Below are positions 29,426 to 37,624 of a DNA stretch of 38,045 nt, in pieces. The notes below the pieces were generated by a model, which was not told where the DNA came from, ran no database searches, and was given only the letters and a program-made list of their open reading frames with translations. Position 1 is the first letter of the stretch; the number at the start of each line of letters is the position of its first letter. The DNA is taken from positions 1 to 38,045 of IMG/VR virus record IMGVR_UViG_3300033156_001353. One strand, 5' to 3'. Source of the stretch: a virus. A program made the position numbers and the translations under genes.

Positions 29426-30140
29426 ATCTATTCTCCTGCTCCAAAGCACACTTTGTTTCATATATACACCATGTACAAGGAAACTGTCCTGGTGGAAATT
29501 CATCTGGAGGAACAATCCCCTTTTCAAGACATTTTTCCACCTGAGCAAAACGCTTAAAAGCTGATTCCCAATCAAACTCTAAATAAGGATCAATCCTAAA
29601 CTCAGTCCTATAAAAATTATCTCTACCAAAATAAAAAACCGAATAATCATTACAATCTATTTTACTAAACTCTTTATAAAAACAAATCTGCATTAAAGTC
29701 TCTGGCTTAACACCTTTATATTTTACACCATACTCTTTAGATGTAATCCCACGACCTTGAGTAGTTTTCACCTCAACCATTATCGAATCCACAATAAAGT
29801 CTACCCGACCACTAATCGGAAATTTTAATCCAGATATTTTTACTTTAAATGGCTCTTCATCCTCAACTTTTAAGCCAGCCGATTCCCAACACCTCTTAAA
29901 TAAATACTTATGTAATATCTTTCCAACCATTGTAAAAAGTATTCTTGTAGGATCAATATTCGTAGGCTTTTCACCAATCCAGTCATAATACTGCTTTCGC
30001 ATGCAACCATTTTTACCCACGAGCTTACCATCCAGCACACAATTTACATCAGTAACATAATGATTAGTTTTTGGATGTCTCTTTCGCTCTTCCCACCATA
30101 TACGCACAATACCCTCATCAAACTTATCCACTAAATTCAT
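29391..30140 (-). CDS. Cas4/RecB-like PD-(D/E)XK nuclease
   Basis: A 249-residue protein. Nuclease motifs: His77, GRVDFI (Asp114), VEVKTT (Glu123, Lys125) and QICFY (Gln151, Tyr155). Four cysteines, C46 and C222-x2-C225-x5-C231, form the iron-sulfur cluster of the Cas4/AddB type. Phage Cas4-like proteins are 5'-3' exonucleases used in recombination or replication. No other CRISPR gene or array is present. The start overlaps the preceding stop (ATGA) with AGGAG SD. Confidence 0.85.
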   Translation of the reverse strand: MNLVDKFDEGIVRIWWEERKRHPKTNHYVTDVNCVLDGKLVGKNGCMRKQYYDWIGEKPTNIDPTRILFTMVGKILHKYLFKRCWESAGLKVEDEEPFKVKISGLKFPISGRVDFIVDSIMVEVKTTQGRGITSKEYGVKYKGVKPETLMQICFYKEFSKIDCNDYSVFYFGRDNFYRTEFRIDPYLEFDWESAFKRFAQVEKCLEKGIVPPDEFPPGQFPCTWCIYETKCALEQENRYDRLSKTENST

Positions 30141-30319
30141 CTCATTCTCCTAATTTCTGAAATAAATAAATCAATCAAATTAATTACCTCTTGTATAGGT
30201 CTACCATCTTTAAGACTTCTCCGAATTTCTAGAAGATACCTCACGCATAGCTCTTTTCTTAGCTCTTTTGATAGCCCTCTTTTTTGCAATTTCTTCCTTA
30301 TGTTTCTGATAGTACTCAC
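30137..30319 (-). CDS. Small helical protein, 60 aa
   Basis: GTG start overlapping the preceding stop (GTGA) with GAGGAG eight bases upstream; its own stop overlaps the Cas4-like start (ATGA). The sequence (STIRNIRKKLQKRGLSKELR... EVINLIDLFISEIRRMR) is basic and helical. Coupling on both sides supports it, but the first 110 bases overlap another plausible frame (30210-30374), so the true start may be the internal GTG at 30244. Confidence 0.5.
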   Translation of the reverse strand: MSTIRNIRKKLQKRGLSKELRKELCVRYLLEIRRSLKDGRPIQEVINLIDLFISEIRRMR

Positions 30320-30374
30320 GGTTTTTTCTCCTCAGTTCCTCTTTGTGTTTCTGATAATATTCTTTTGTCGGCAT
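30210..30374 (-). CDS. Small charged protein with duplicated EYYQKHKEE motif
   Basis: 54 residues with EYYQKHKEELRRKNR and EYYQKHKEEIAKKR in tandem and a Lys/Arg-rich tail. Repeats of the YYQK(H/N)KE type are frequent in small phage and bacterial proteins. GGGAGG lies six bases before the ATG. It overlaps genes in two other frames (30316-30495 and 30137-30319). It may bind nucleic acid by charge. Confidence 0.5.
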   Translation of the reverse strand: MPTKEYYQKHKEELRRKNREYYQKHKEEIAKKRAIKRAKKRAMREVSSRNSEKS

Positions 30375-30495
30375 ATAAAACCTCCCATAATGATTTATAT
30401 TTAGATTTACATTTAGGACATTTCTCAATAGTACCCCTAATAAAAATAAATCTGTAACCACACTCTCGACATGTAACAAGCACTGGAGTAGACAC
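30316..30495 (-). CDS. Small zinc-ribbon protein after DnaE
   Basis: 59 residues with GTG start five bases after GGGGG and ten bases after the polymerase stop. The N-terminal half VTCRECGYRFIFIRG...CPKCKSKYKSLW is a clean CxxC...CxxC rubredoxin-like ribbon. The C-terminal 20 residues look low in structure and overlap the gene at 30374. Function unknown; several such ribbons occur in this genome. Confidence 0.6.
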   Translation of the reverse strand: MSTPVLVTCRECGYRFIFIRGTIEKCPKCKSKYKSLWEVLYADKRILSETQRGTEEKKP

Positions 30496-30505
30496 ACTTT
30501 CCCCC

Positions 30506-33295
30506 TTAAAATATTTTTACTATTATATCAGACATCTGTCTTAATACCTTTTCCGAAATCTCAACCCTACCCATAGGAACACCTTTATAAAATATATTTG
30601 GATATAAAGAATTTTTGCCCACACGTATAGGTTTATTAATCTCAATAAACATATCTTCATATCTCGTTACAAGCCTCTTTAAAACCCCTCTTTCATCAAC
30701 ATTAAATATCCCTATAGTACCATTTTTTACATTAAGTTTTCCCCATACATTGGGAAATACAGTTATAGATTTAACCCCATCCAAAAACTCCACAGTTAGA
30801 AAAGCCATCGGCAAACCATTTTTAGTAATCTTTTTATGAATATCAATAATTTCTCCAACATTTGCCCATTTATTCCACCAAATACAATCTATCTTACGCT
30901 TCCCTACATAATATCCCAAAAATTCCCTTTCATCTTCCATCGTAGGCTTTCGACCAAATACACCTATTCTATCTAATATATCTAATACCCGCTTATTAAC
31001 ACGAGCCTTTTGAATAAAATCTTCCTTATCCTTATATGGCCTATTCTTAAGTATTACTTCAACAGTCTTTTTACCAATATATTTTATACCACCTAATCCA
31101 ATATATATATGATCATCTCTTACTTCAAAACTTTCCCCAGATTTATTTATGTCTGGATATCTAATCTCTACACCTCTACGCCTACATTCACTCAATATCA
31201 AGGTTCTTTTACTGATATCTGAATTGTTTAAAAGCTCACATAAAAAGTATGCGGGATAATTGGCCGAAAAATATGCTGTCCAATAAGAAATAAGTGTATA
31301 TGCTACAGCATGACTTAAATTCCACGTATATCGACCATATTTTTCAATAATGTTCCAAAACTTTTCCCCATCTTCACAACTTGCAATAAATTTAGATTTT
31401 AAACCCTTAAGTAATTTTTTATCCTTTTTACTAATAGCTTTTCTGAGAATATCAGCTTCCCCAGTACTAAAACCAGCTACTACCCTGGCTAAAGTCATAA
31501 TATCTTCTTGAAATAACGGTAAACCCTGATGTTTAAGCTTAAGCCTCGGATGTAACTGTTCTACAGGTTCAAGCCCATGTTTCCGCCTTATATACTGCTC
31601 AGTGATTCCACTCTCTAAACAACCTGGTCTATATAAAGTATTTAAATCAACAAGCTCATCAAAAGTCTCTGGCTTAAGCCTCCGGATTATGTTAATATAA
31701 CCACTTGATTCCCATTGAAACACTCCCAAAGTATGACCTGACCTAATAAGATCAAAAGTCTTTTCATCATCAAGAGGAATATCCTCTACAGAAATACTTA
31801 ACTGCTTACACAAATTCTCTATCATCTGTAAATTATTAACACTCAATACATCAAACTTAACCCTCTTCATATATTCAAGACTATACATATCCCATGCTGT
31901 AGCTATCTTTCCTTTATATTTTCTCAAAGGTATACTATCAGCACATACTATTCCCGATGCATGAATAGATTGACCCTTCTTTACCCCCTCAAGTTTAAGA
32001 CATATACGTATAAACTCTTCATTATGTTCACGCTTAACCTGATCCAGAAAACTCTTAGTTTTGACAAGTTCAGCCAAAGTAGGAATTGGAGCTTCATTCG
32101 GTACATATTCTATAAGTTTTGTCTTTATTCCCAAAAGTTTAGATACCGTTATTAAAACATCTTTCGTACCAAATGTTTGATACGTACCTATTTTCTGAAA
32201 ATTACCATATGCGTTAAAAATATCAATAGCTTTTTCTCTCCCCTCTGGAGTAAAATCTAAATCTATATCAGGTAAAGATATTCTATCTGGATTTAAAAAT
32301 CTCTCAAAGTAAAGACCCCATTCTATCGGGTCTATTTTGGTTATTCCCAAAAGATACGATACAAGTGACCCCGACGCACTACCACGACCCCATCCTCGAA
32401 ATCCACCACGATTATCAAATTTATTGCAAACAGTAGCAACCAAAGCAAAATATGATAAAAATCCATTCTCTTTGATAACTTTAAGCTCATACTCAAGCCT
32501 TTGTCTATAACCCACTGGACACCTTCTCCGAAGACTCTCTATAAGAACCTCTTCAGAAAATTCAAATTTTGGCATAATAATTTCATCAGGAGCTATTTCA
32601 TACTCTTCCACACTATCAGCTATCTCTTCCGCAACCTTACAATCTATTTTCCTGTAAAAATATTCTCCATTCAAAGGTTTCGGATCTTTAAATTTTAATT
32701 TATACAACAAAAAATGAATTTGTTTATCCTCTTTATCTAAATAATGCGTATCTCCAGTATGTACACACCTTAACCCACGTTTTTTATATTCCCTATAAAC
32801 TGCCTCTTGTTCAGCCATTCCACATAACTGTACTTCTGGATATATCTCAACTTGATCATCCATTTTCTTATACCATTCCATATCAATACTTCCATTAAGT
32901 ACCGATTTTGCCAAATATCCACTTATACATCCAGTAAGATATATAATTCCATCACTATAAGTTTTTAAATATTCAAATGGAACAACAGGTTTTCTATAAA
33001 AATTTTGCACCGCAAGATTATTTAATCTAATCAAATTATCAAAACCACGCTTATTTTTAGCCAAAGCTACAATATGATATGTATCTCCATTGTATTCATG
33101 ATAAAACTCACATCCATGAATAGGTTTAATCCCTTGCTTCTTGCAAGCTCTATGAAATTCCACAAGTCCACCAACAGTTCCATGATCAGTAAGAGCCACA
33201 GCCTTTTCTCCATTCTGTTTTGCACGCTTTACCAAATCTTCCACTTTAACTATTGAATCTAATACTGAATAATCCGAATGATTATGTAAGTTCAT
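30506..33295 (-). CDS. dnaE: DnaE-type DNA polymerase III alpha subunit with PHP domain
   Basis: 929 residues, shorter than bacterial DnaE (about 1160). PHP domain 1-215 keeps the metal ligands seen in active PHP exonucleases: H4/H6 in LHNHSDYS, D37-H38, E63, H74, C123, D182 and H184. Polymerase palm: GRGSASGS at 303-310, PDIDLDF with Asp343 and Asp345, and KFDVL with Asp482. An OB-like segment lies near residue 820 (IIDIHKKITKNGLPMAFLTV). It is the only replicative polymerase in the window. The start overlaps the dUTPase stop (ATGA). In this genome it must copy and accept Z if the PurZ prediction holds. Confidence 0.95.
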   Translation of the reverse strand: MNLHNHSDYSVLDSIVKVEDLVKRAKQNGEKAVALTDHGTVGGLVEFHRACKKQGIKPIHGCEFYHEYNGDTYHIVALAKNKRGFDNLIRLNNLAVQNFYRKPVVPFEYLKTYSDGIIYLTGCISGYLAKSVLNGSIDMEWYKKMDDQVEIYPEVQLCGMAEQEAVYREYKKRGLRCVHTGDTHYLDKEDKQIHFLLYKLKFKDPKPLNGEYFYRKIDCKVAEEIADSVEEYEIAPDEIIMPKFEFSEEVLIESLRRRCPVGYRQRLEYELKVIKENGFLSYFALVATVCNKFDNRGGFRGWGRGSASGSLVSYLLGITKIDPIEWGLYFERFLNPDRISLPDIDLDFTPEGREKAIDIFNAYGNFQKIGTYQTFGTKDVLITVSKLLGIKTKLIEYVPNEAPIPTLAELVKTKSFLDQVKREHNEEFIRICLKLEGVKKGQSIHASGIVCADSIPLRKYKGKIATAWDMYSLEYMKRVKFDVLSVNNLQMIENLCKQLSISVEDIPLDDEKTFDLIRSGHTLGVFQWESSGYINIIRRLKPETFDELVDLNTLYRPGCLESGITEQYIRRKHGLEPVEQLHPRLKLKHQGLPLFQEDIMTLARVVAGFSTGEADILRKAISKKDKKLLKGLKSKFIASCEDGEKFWNIIEKYGRYTWNLSHAVAYTLISYWTAYFSANYPAYFLCELLNNSDISKRTLILSECRRRGVEIRYPDINKSGESFEVRDDHIYIGLGGIKYIGKKTVEVILKNRPYKDKEDFIQKARVNKRVLDILDRIGVFGRKPTMEDEREFLGYYVGKRKIDCIWWNKWANVGEIIDIHKKITKNGLPMAFLTVEFLDGVKSITVFPNVWGKLNVKNGTIGIFNVDERGVLKRLVTRYEDMFIEINKPIRVGKNSLYPNIFYKGVPMGRVEISEKVLRQMSDIIVKIF

Positions 33296-33759
33296 ATGCC
33301 AGTACTCCCAAAACCTCGTTTTCCTCTATCAGACTCCAAAAGCTTTCCCTCTTTAAATTTTACTGGGATTAAAAAATTTGGTACTATTTGACATATCCTC
33401 TCACCATCACGAATAAACACATCTTTACCTGAAATATTTCGAGCTATAGCAAAAATCTCCCCCCGATAACCATTATCAATAACCGCTATATTAACAATTA
33501 TACCCCTTTTATTGAAACTGGAGCTTCTACCAATTATTGAAAACCATATCCGATCCTTTGGAGAAATATATGTACCAGTTCTAATATCTTTAACCTCTCC
33601 AGGTTTTATCAAATGATCTCCCTTAACATACAAATCATACCCAGCATCACCTTTATAAATATTTCGAATCTCAAGCTGATGACAATTATCGCTTATGAAA
33701 AATACTTTTCTGGGATACAGAAGAAACCATTCCAAAATCTTTCCTATAATTCGACGCAT
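33292..33759 (-). CDS. dut: dUTPase
   Basis: 155 residues from the ATG at 33759 (GGGGAGG nine bases upstream). All five trimeric dUTPase motifs are present: DAGYDLYV, GRSSSF, IDNGYRGEI, GERICQIV and RGKRGFGSTG. It hydrolyses dUTP to dUMP, keeping uracil out of DNA and feeding dTMP synthesis. A short basic, hydrophobic N-terminal extension (MRRIIGKILEWFLLYPRK) precedes motif 1. It overlaps the kinase gene by 74 bases, suggesting a joint nucleotide-metabolism unit. Confidence 0.93.
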   Translation of the reverse strand: MRRIIGKILEWFLLYPRKVFFISDNCHQLEIRNIYKGDAGYDLYVKGDHLIKPGEVKDIRTGTYISPKDRIWFSIIGRSSSFNKRGIIVNIAVIDNGYRGEIFAIARNISGKDVFIRDGERICQIVPNFLIPVKFKEGKLLESDRGKRGFGSTGI

Positions 33760-34198
33760 GATACCAGACCTCCCCACCTGATTTACATTCTATAATATGT
33801 CTTCTTGACCTTAACTGATCAAGATATTGCTCAAACTGAGTAATCCTATCCATAATTACATCTAATATATCATCCTGTCTACCCCTCGATGTATGAATAG
33901 CTCTCCAGAGAATTACTTCAATAGGAACATTCAAATACAGTATTAAATCAACATACTTTTCTTGCTTTTTGTTGCGAGGAAAACCATCAATAATTGTTAA
34001 TTCAGGTAAATTCTTGACTATGTTAATAATCCGTTTATTCCACGACAAACTATATCCATATCGCCTGGCCACATCTATATTATAGCCACCAACCCGCACC
34101 ACATCTCCTGGAGAAAAATAATAAAATCCTAATCCAGACGCCACACGCTTACTAATTGTAGTTTTTCCTGAAAAAGGTTTTCCTATTATTCCTATCAT
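33686..34198 (-). CDS. Adenylate-kinase-like nucleoside monophosphate kinase
   Basis: A 170-residue P-loop kinase. GKPFSGKTT (7-15) is the P-loop, SPGDVVR the NMP-binding segment (adenylate kinase has STGDMLR), IIDGFPRNK matches the DGFPR signature, and SRGRQDD with MDRITQFEQYL is a short LID. It transfers phosphate to a nucleoside monophosphate. Beside dut, PurZ and DatZ, a natural guess is phosphorylation of dZMP. Known Z phages are thought to rely on host kinases. The start overlaps the primase-helicase stop (ATGA). Confidence 0.8.
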   Translation of the reverse strand: MIGIIGKPFSGKTTISKRVASGLGFYYFSPGDVVRVGGYNIDVARRYGYSLSWNKRIINIVKNLPELTIIDGFPRNKKQEKYVDLILYLNVPIEVILWRAIHTSRGRQDDILDVIMDRITQFEQYLDQLRSRRHIIECKSGGEVWYHASNYRKDFGMVSSVSQKSIFHKR

Positions 34199-36360
34199 AT
34201 CTCACCTATTATTTGAGAATCTCTATCAAAATTACATCTTATTAAAACGTTATCAACATTATATCGATGCTTATCAATAAAAATATTAAACTCTCCATCA
34301 CGATTACGAATTGTCATAGCTACATCAACATCAGCAATAGCTCCATATGACCCACTTGACCATTGAGCAGTAGGAACAGCCTGATTTTTAGCATATCGAC
34401 CTAATTGACTCAAAACAAGTACCGTAACCCCTAATTTATTACAAATTTGTGTTTTTATTGTTTGACTTATAATTTCTAATTGCTCCCACCGTTCTTTACG
34501 ACCCGACATTTGTATTAACTGAAAATAATCAATTACCACAAATCTAAAATCTTTTCGAGATACAAGACCAGATATTACAGCCACAATACTATGCAGACTA
34601 TATGTATTACTAACAATTACCAGATTATCTTTTATTTGACTTATTTCCCTTTTGAGAACATCTCTCTGTTCTTCAGATATTTTTCCAGCAGTTATAATTA
34701 CGCTATTTATTCCAGTTCTCATAGACAGAATCTTACTTATAATTTCTTCTGGAGTAGGCTCAAGACTTACATAGATAACATTCTCCCCCATATACATAAG
34801 ATCATTCACAAAATTACATGCCAGAGTAGTCTTCCCTTCTCCAGTATTACCTAAAACCATAATAAGCTTTCCTGGAATCCAACCTAACAAAGTGTCATTA
34901 AGAGTCTTAAATCTCGCTCCAAGAGGAATGCCTAAAAGCTTTGAATTAGTAAGTCTTTCCTCAATAGATTGAAGATATGCAGTTGCCACCTGTTTACTAT
35001 CCGTTATTTTAGCTCCGCCATCATACAGCTTATAAATCTTACTTATAAACTCTTCAAATTTACCATCATAACGAAAATCCTTATAAGCTCGCTCCGCTTC
35101 TTCAAGCCTATAAACATTAATAACCCTGGAAAGATAGGCCTTATAATTCTTAATATCTGGATCAATATAAAAATTTATTCCCATAGACTCAAGTAATTTC
35201 TGATTAACATTCTCATGTTTTATCAACAGATTAAATATCTTTCGATGCTTTTTACTATGAAAATAAGAAGGATTCAATCTACCAATAACCTCATTTCTAA
35301 TATATCCCGAAACCAAAGCATTAGAAAGTACCCGTACCTCTGCCATATAATCAGGTTTCACACCTAAAAATAAATACGGAGCAATATCATCCCCAAATTT
35401 CTCCAAAAGATATTTCCTAAAATATACCTTTTCCAGATCCGGTAAAACCCGTACTTTTTCAGCTATCTTCTTTAATTGATCTAAAGTTTTTGGCCTTGTA
35501 TCAGCATACCACACAATTGGATATTTTGGCTCATTATCAAATCTTCCTTCAAGAATAGCCTCATCGGGATCACCATGAGCAAGTTCTATATATCGTACTA
35601 TAAAATCATCTGGATAATTCCCTATCATATCTTCAAGAAATCTTCGACCAGCCAAATCTCCATCAGGTACAAAAATCACATTTTTAAGATTTCTTTGTCT
35701 AAGATCTTCCCAATACCCTGGCAACATTTTTAAACCACACATAGCCACAGCATTTAATCCATACCTACGAGCAACAAGTACATCATTCTGTCCCTCAAAA
35801 ATATATACAGGTTCATCACGCACTTTATCTACTCCCCAAAGAACATCTCTCCACTGACTTGTTTTTACAGTTAAAAAAGCCTTTTCTTTTTTAGACCTGA
35901 TATATGCCCCAAATATACCATCGATATCATAGAAAGGATATATAAGACAATCTTCAATTACCCCTAAGCCAAAATCCCGCAAATTAATTTTATCACAATC
36001 TCGTATTCCATATTCCCTCACTATATCCGATGATATTCCCCTATAACTCAAATCAGCATAAGGAAAACCCTCTATTATCCGAGTTAACAACACTTGATCA
36101 TTAGCTACCTCATAATCTATATTTCCTCCCCACGATTTATATTTCTGAATAGCCTCATATCGAGAAATATGTTCCATATTTTGAATAAACGTTATCACAT
36201 CTCCACCACGCCTACAGGAAAAACAATACCATAAATATCTTCCATCTACCAAAGATATGGAAAACGATGGTACAGTATCTTGATGAAAAGGACAGCTTAA
36301 CCACCACTCATTACCACGCTTTTGATACTGAAGACCATAACGATCCAAAACATCTAACAT
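34195..36360 (-). CDS. Bifunctional primase-helicase (T7 gp4-like)
   Basis: 721 residues. CHC2-type zinc finger at 23-49 (CPFH ... CFSC), a TOPRIM domain near 185-245 (IFEGQNDVLVARR and FVPDGDLAGRRF), a linker, and a DnaB-type helicase from about 495: VLGNTGEGKTT Walker A, FVVIDYFQLI Walker B, VLVLSQLGRYA and SSGSYGAIADVDVAM. It primes and unwinds at the fork for the DnaE-type polymerase. No separate helicase loader or primase was seen. The ATG is directly after the preceding TAG. Confidence 0.93.
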   Translation of the reverse strand: MLDVLDRYGLQYQKRGNEWWLSCPFHQDTVPSFSISLVDGRYLWYCFSCRRGGDVITFIQNMEHISRYEAIQKYKSWGGNIDYEVANDQVLLTRIIEGFPYADLSYRGISSDIVREYGIRDCDKINLRDFGLGVIEDCLIYPFYDIDGIFGAYIRSKKEKAFLTVKTSQWRDVLWGVDKVRDEPVYIFEGQNDVLVARRYGLNAVAMCGLKMLPGYWEDLRQRNLKNVIFVPDGDLAGRRFLEDMIGNYPDDFIVRYIELAHGDPDEAILEGRFDNEPKYPIVWYADTRPKTLDQLKKIAEKVRVLPDLEKVYFRKYLLEKFGDDIAPYLFLGVKPDYMAEVRVLSNALVSGYIRNEVIGRLNPSYFHSKKHRKIFNLLIKHENVNQKLLESMGINFYIDPDIKNYKAYLSRVINVYRLEEAERAYKDFRYDGKFEEFISKIYKLYDGGAKITDSKQVATAYLQSIEERLTNSKLLGIPLGARFKTLNDTLLGWIPGKLIMVLGNTGEGKTTLACNFVNDLMYMGENVIYVSLEPTPEEIISKILSMRTGINSVIITAGKISEEQRDVLKREISQIKDNLVIVSNTYSLHSIVAVISGLVSRKDFRFVVIDYFQLIQMSGRKERWEQLEIISQTIKTQICNKLGVTVLVLSQLGRYAKNQAVPTAQWSSGSYGAIADVDVAMTIRNRDGEFNIFIDKHRYNVDNVLIRCNFDRDSQIIGEI

Positions 36361-36771
36361 CTATAGCTCCATTGGTTTATTAAATCTTGGCATTCGCTTA
36401 TATACTTTATAGACCTCTGAAAGAACATCCGAATAATCTAAAGCTAACTTTAACCTATCATCATCTCTCATATTATTCAAAAGGACAAGCTCCGATACCT
36501 CATGAGGTTTACATTTCAAAGACACTTTTTCATAAACAGCCCAAAACTCATCATCAAACCGCACATCTACATTAACTTTTCTCGGTAAATATCCATTATT
36601 AATAATTTTCAAGAAATATTCCCAATCATGAACACCTTTCGGATCGAAATATTCAACAAGACTTATTATCTGTCCTGGAGTATGTTTACAAAGAACAGGT
36701 TCAAGAGTCTTATATACTTTCCAGGGATCAAAATCAAGCTTTCTACATACAAATATTAATTGCCAGGTCAT
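36361..36771 (-). CDS. Hypothetical protein upstream of the primase-helicase, 136 aa
   Basis: Begins MTWQLIFVCRKLDFDPWKVY. Helical, with GQIISLVEYFDPKGVHDWEY and KCKPHEVSELVLLNNMRDDD. It overlaps the preceding gene (ATGA) and is followed without gap by the helicase. A helicase loader or replication accessory is possible by position, but no motif supports it. Confidence 0.65.
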   Translation of the reverse strand: MTWQLIFVCRKLDFDPWKVYKTLEPVLCKHTPGQIISLVEYFDPKGVHDWEYFLKIINNGYLPRKVNVDVRFDDEFWAVYEKVSLKCKPHEVSELVLLNNMRDDDRLKLALDYSDVLSEVYKVYKRMPRFNKPMEL

Positions 36772-37094
36772 AATACAAGTTCCTTTTCCTCTGTTACGAG
36801 AGTTATTTTTCTACTTAAAGAATCATATTGAAACTTTACATCCTTAAGTAACTGTTCAAACATATCACGTTTTGACATAGCCTCTAAATCTCCCCTATTC
36901 AACCGTACATGATTTACAAGAAAAGCATATATTTCAGAAAGATAATTATACAACGCAGGATAATAACCAAGCAAATCATAATAAAGATCCTTATCAACAG
37001 GTAGCTTATAATGGAGCTTGATTAATTTAAACATCTTCTTTCTAATCTCATTAAAAGGTACACTAAGCACATTATCTACTCTTATATATTCCAT
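36768..37094 (-). CDS. Hypothetical helical protein, 108 aa
   Basis: MEYIRVDNVLSVPFNEIRKK; all-helical with DLEAMSKRDMFEQLLKDVKF at the C-terminus. It overlaps the DatZ-like gene by 13 bases and the next gene by ATGA. I looked for a MazG/MazZ motif (EExxE ... ExxD) and did not find it. Not recognised. Confidence 0.65.
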   Translation of the reverse strand: MEYIRVDNVLSVPFNEIRKKMFKLIKLHYKLPVDKDLYYDLLGYYPALYNYLSEIYAFLVNHVRLNRGDLEAMSKRDMFEQLLKDVKFQYDSLSRKITLVTEEKELVL

Positions 37095-37624
37095 TGATAT
37101 CCCTCTAAACTCGTTTTATATAATGGAATACAGTATTCAAGTCTTGACAAGAAAAACCTCTTTACATTATGATCTATATCAAAATTATAAAGCTTTGTGT
37201 AAGTATATCGCTCCACATCATATAAATGCCAATTACCACTTTTTCGCTCTTCTTCAAGATAAATCTTAAGCTCAAGAAGATCACAAAATTCCACAAGCTT
37301 CTGTATATTCTCGGAAAAGTCATTCTCTATACCAAATTCTTTATAAATATTTTCTTCTGGAACATTAAGTATAGGCTTAAAAAATGAAGGAATGTCTCCA
37401 GTTATACATTCAGGAAGATCATGAAAAAGTGCACATCGCAAAGCCTCTTCAACCGAAAGTCCCATCATCATAGCACCAAGCATTGCATAATAAGCCACAA
37501 AATATGAATGTTCAGCCACAGATATTTTATTATTTACGCACCTTGTTGAGAACCGCTTGATATATCTCAAAGATCTGTTTCTCCGATAATTTAGAGATGG
37601 ATTCATAAAACGCTTGTTTGCCAT
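37082..37624 (-). CDS. datZ: DatZ-like HD-domain dATP phosphohydrolase
   Basis: 180 residues. LRYIKRFSTRCVNNKISVAE-His39-Ser aligns without gaps to the start of YfbR/DatZ enzymes. Then comes H68-D69 in LFHDLPECITGDIP and the last metal ligand D115 in FCDLLELK. DatZ of cyanophage S-2L removes dATP so that polymerases insert Z opposite T. Together with PurZ this supports a Z genome. The ATG at 37624 has GGGGAG seven bases upstream but overlaps recA by 95 bases; a Met at 37606 or a TTG at 37570 (GGAG upstream) are alternative starts. A general dNMP phosphatase (YfbR) is the other possibility. Confidence 0.78.
   Translation of the reverse strand: MANKRFMNPSLNYRRNRSLRYIKRFSTRCVNNKISVAEHSYFVAYYAMLGAMMMGLSVEEALRCALFHDLPECITGDIPSFFKPILNVPEENIYKEFGIENDFSENIQKLVEFCDLLELKIYLEEERKSGNWHLYDVERYTYTKLYNFDIDHNVKRFFLSRLEYCIPLYKTSLEGYQWNI

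Noticed and set aside
29391-30140. CRISPR system because of the Cas4-like gene
   Set aside because: No other cas gene and no repeat-spacer array; stand-alone Cas4-like nucleases are common in phages.
36768-37094. MazZ candidate next to datZ
   Set aside because: Helical and of similar size, but the MazG metal motif EExxE...ExxD is absent.
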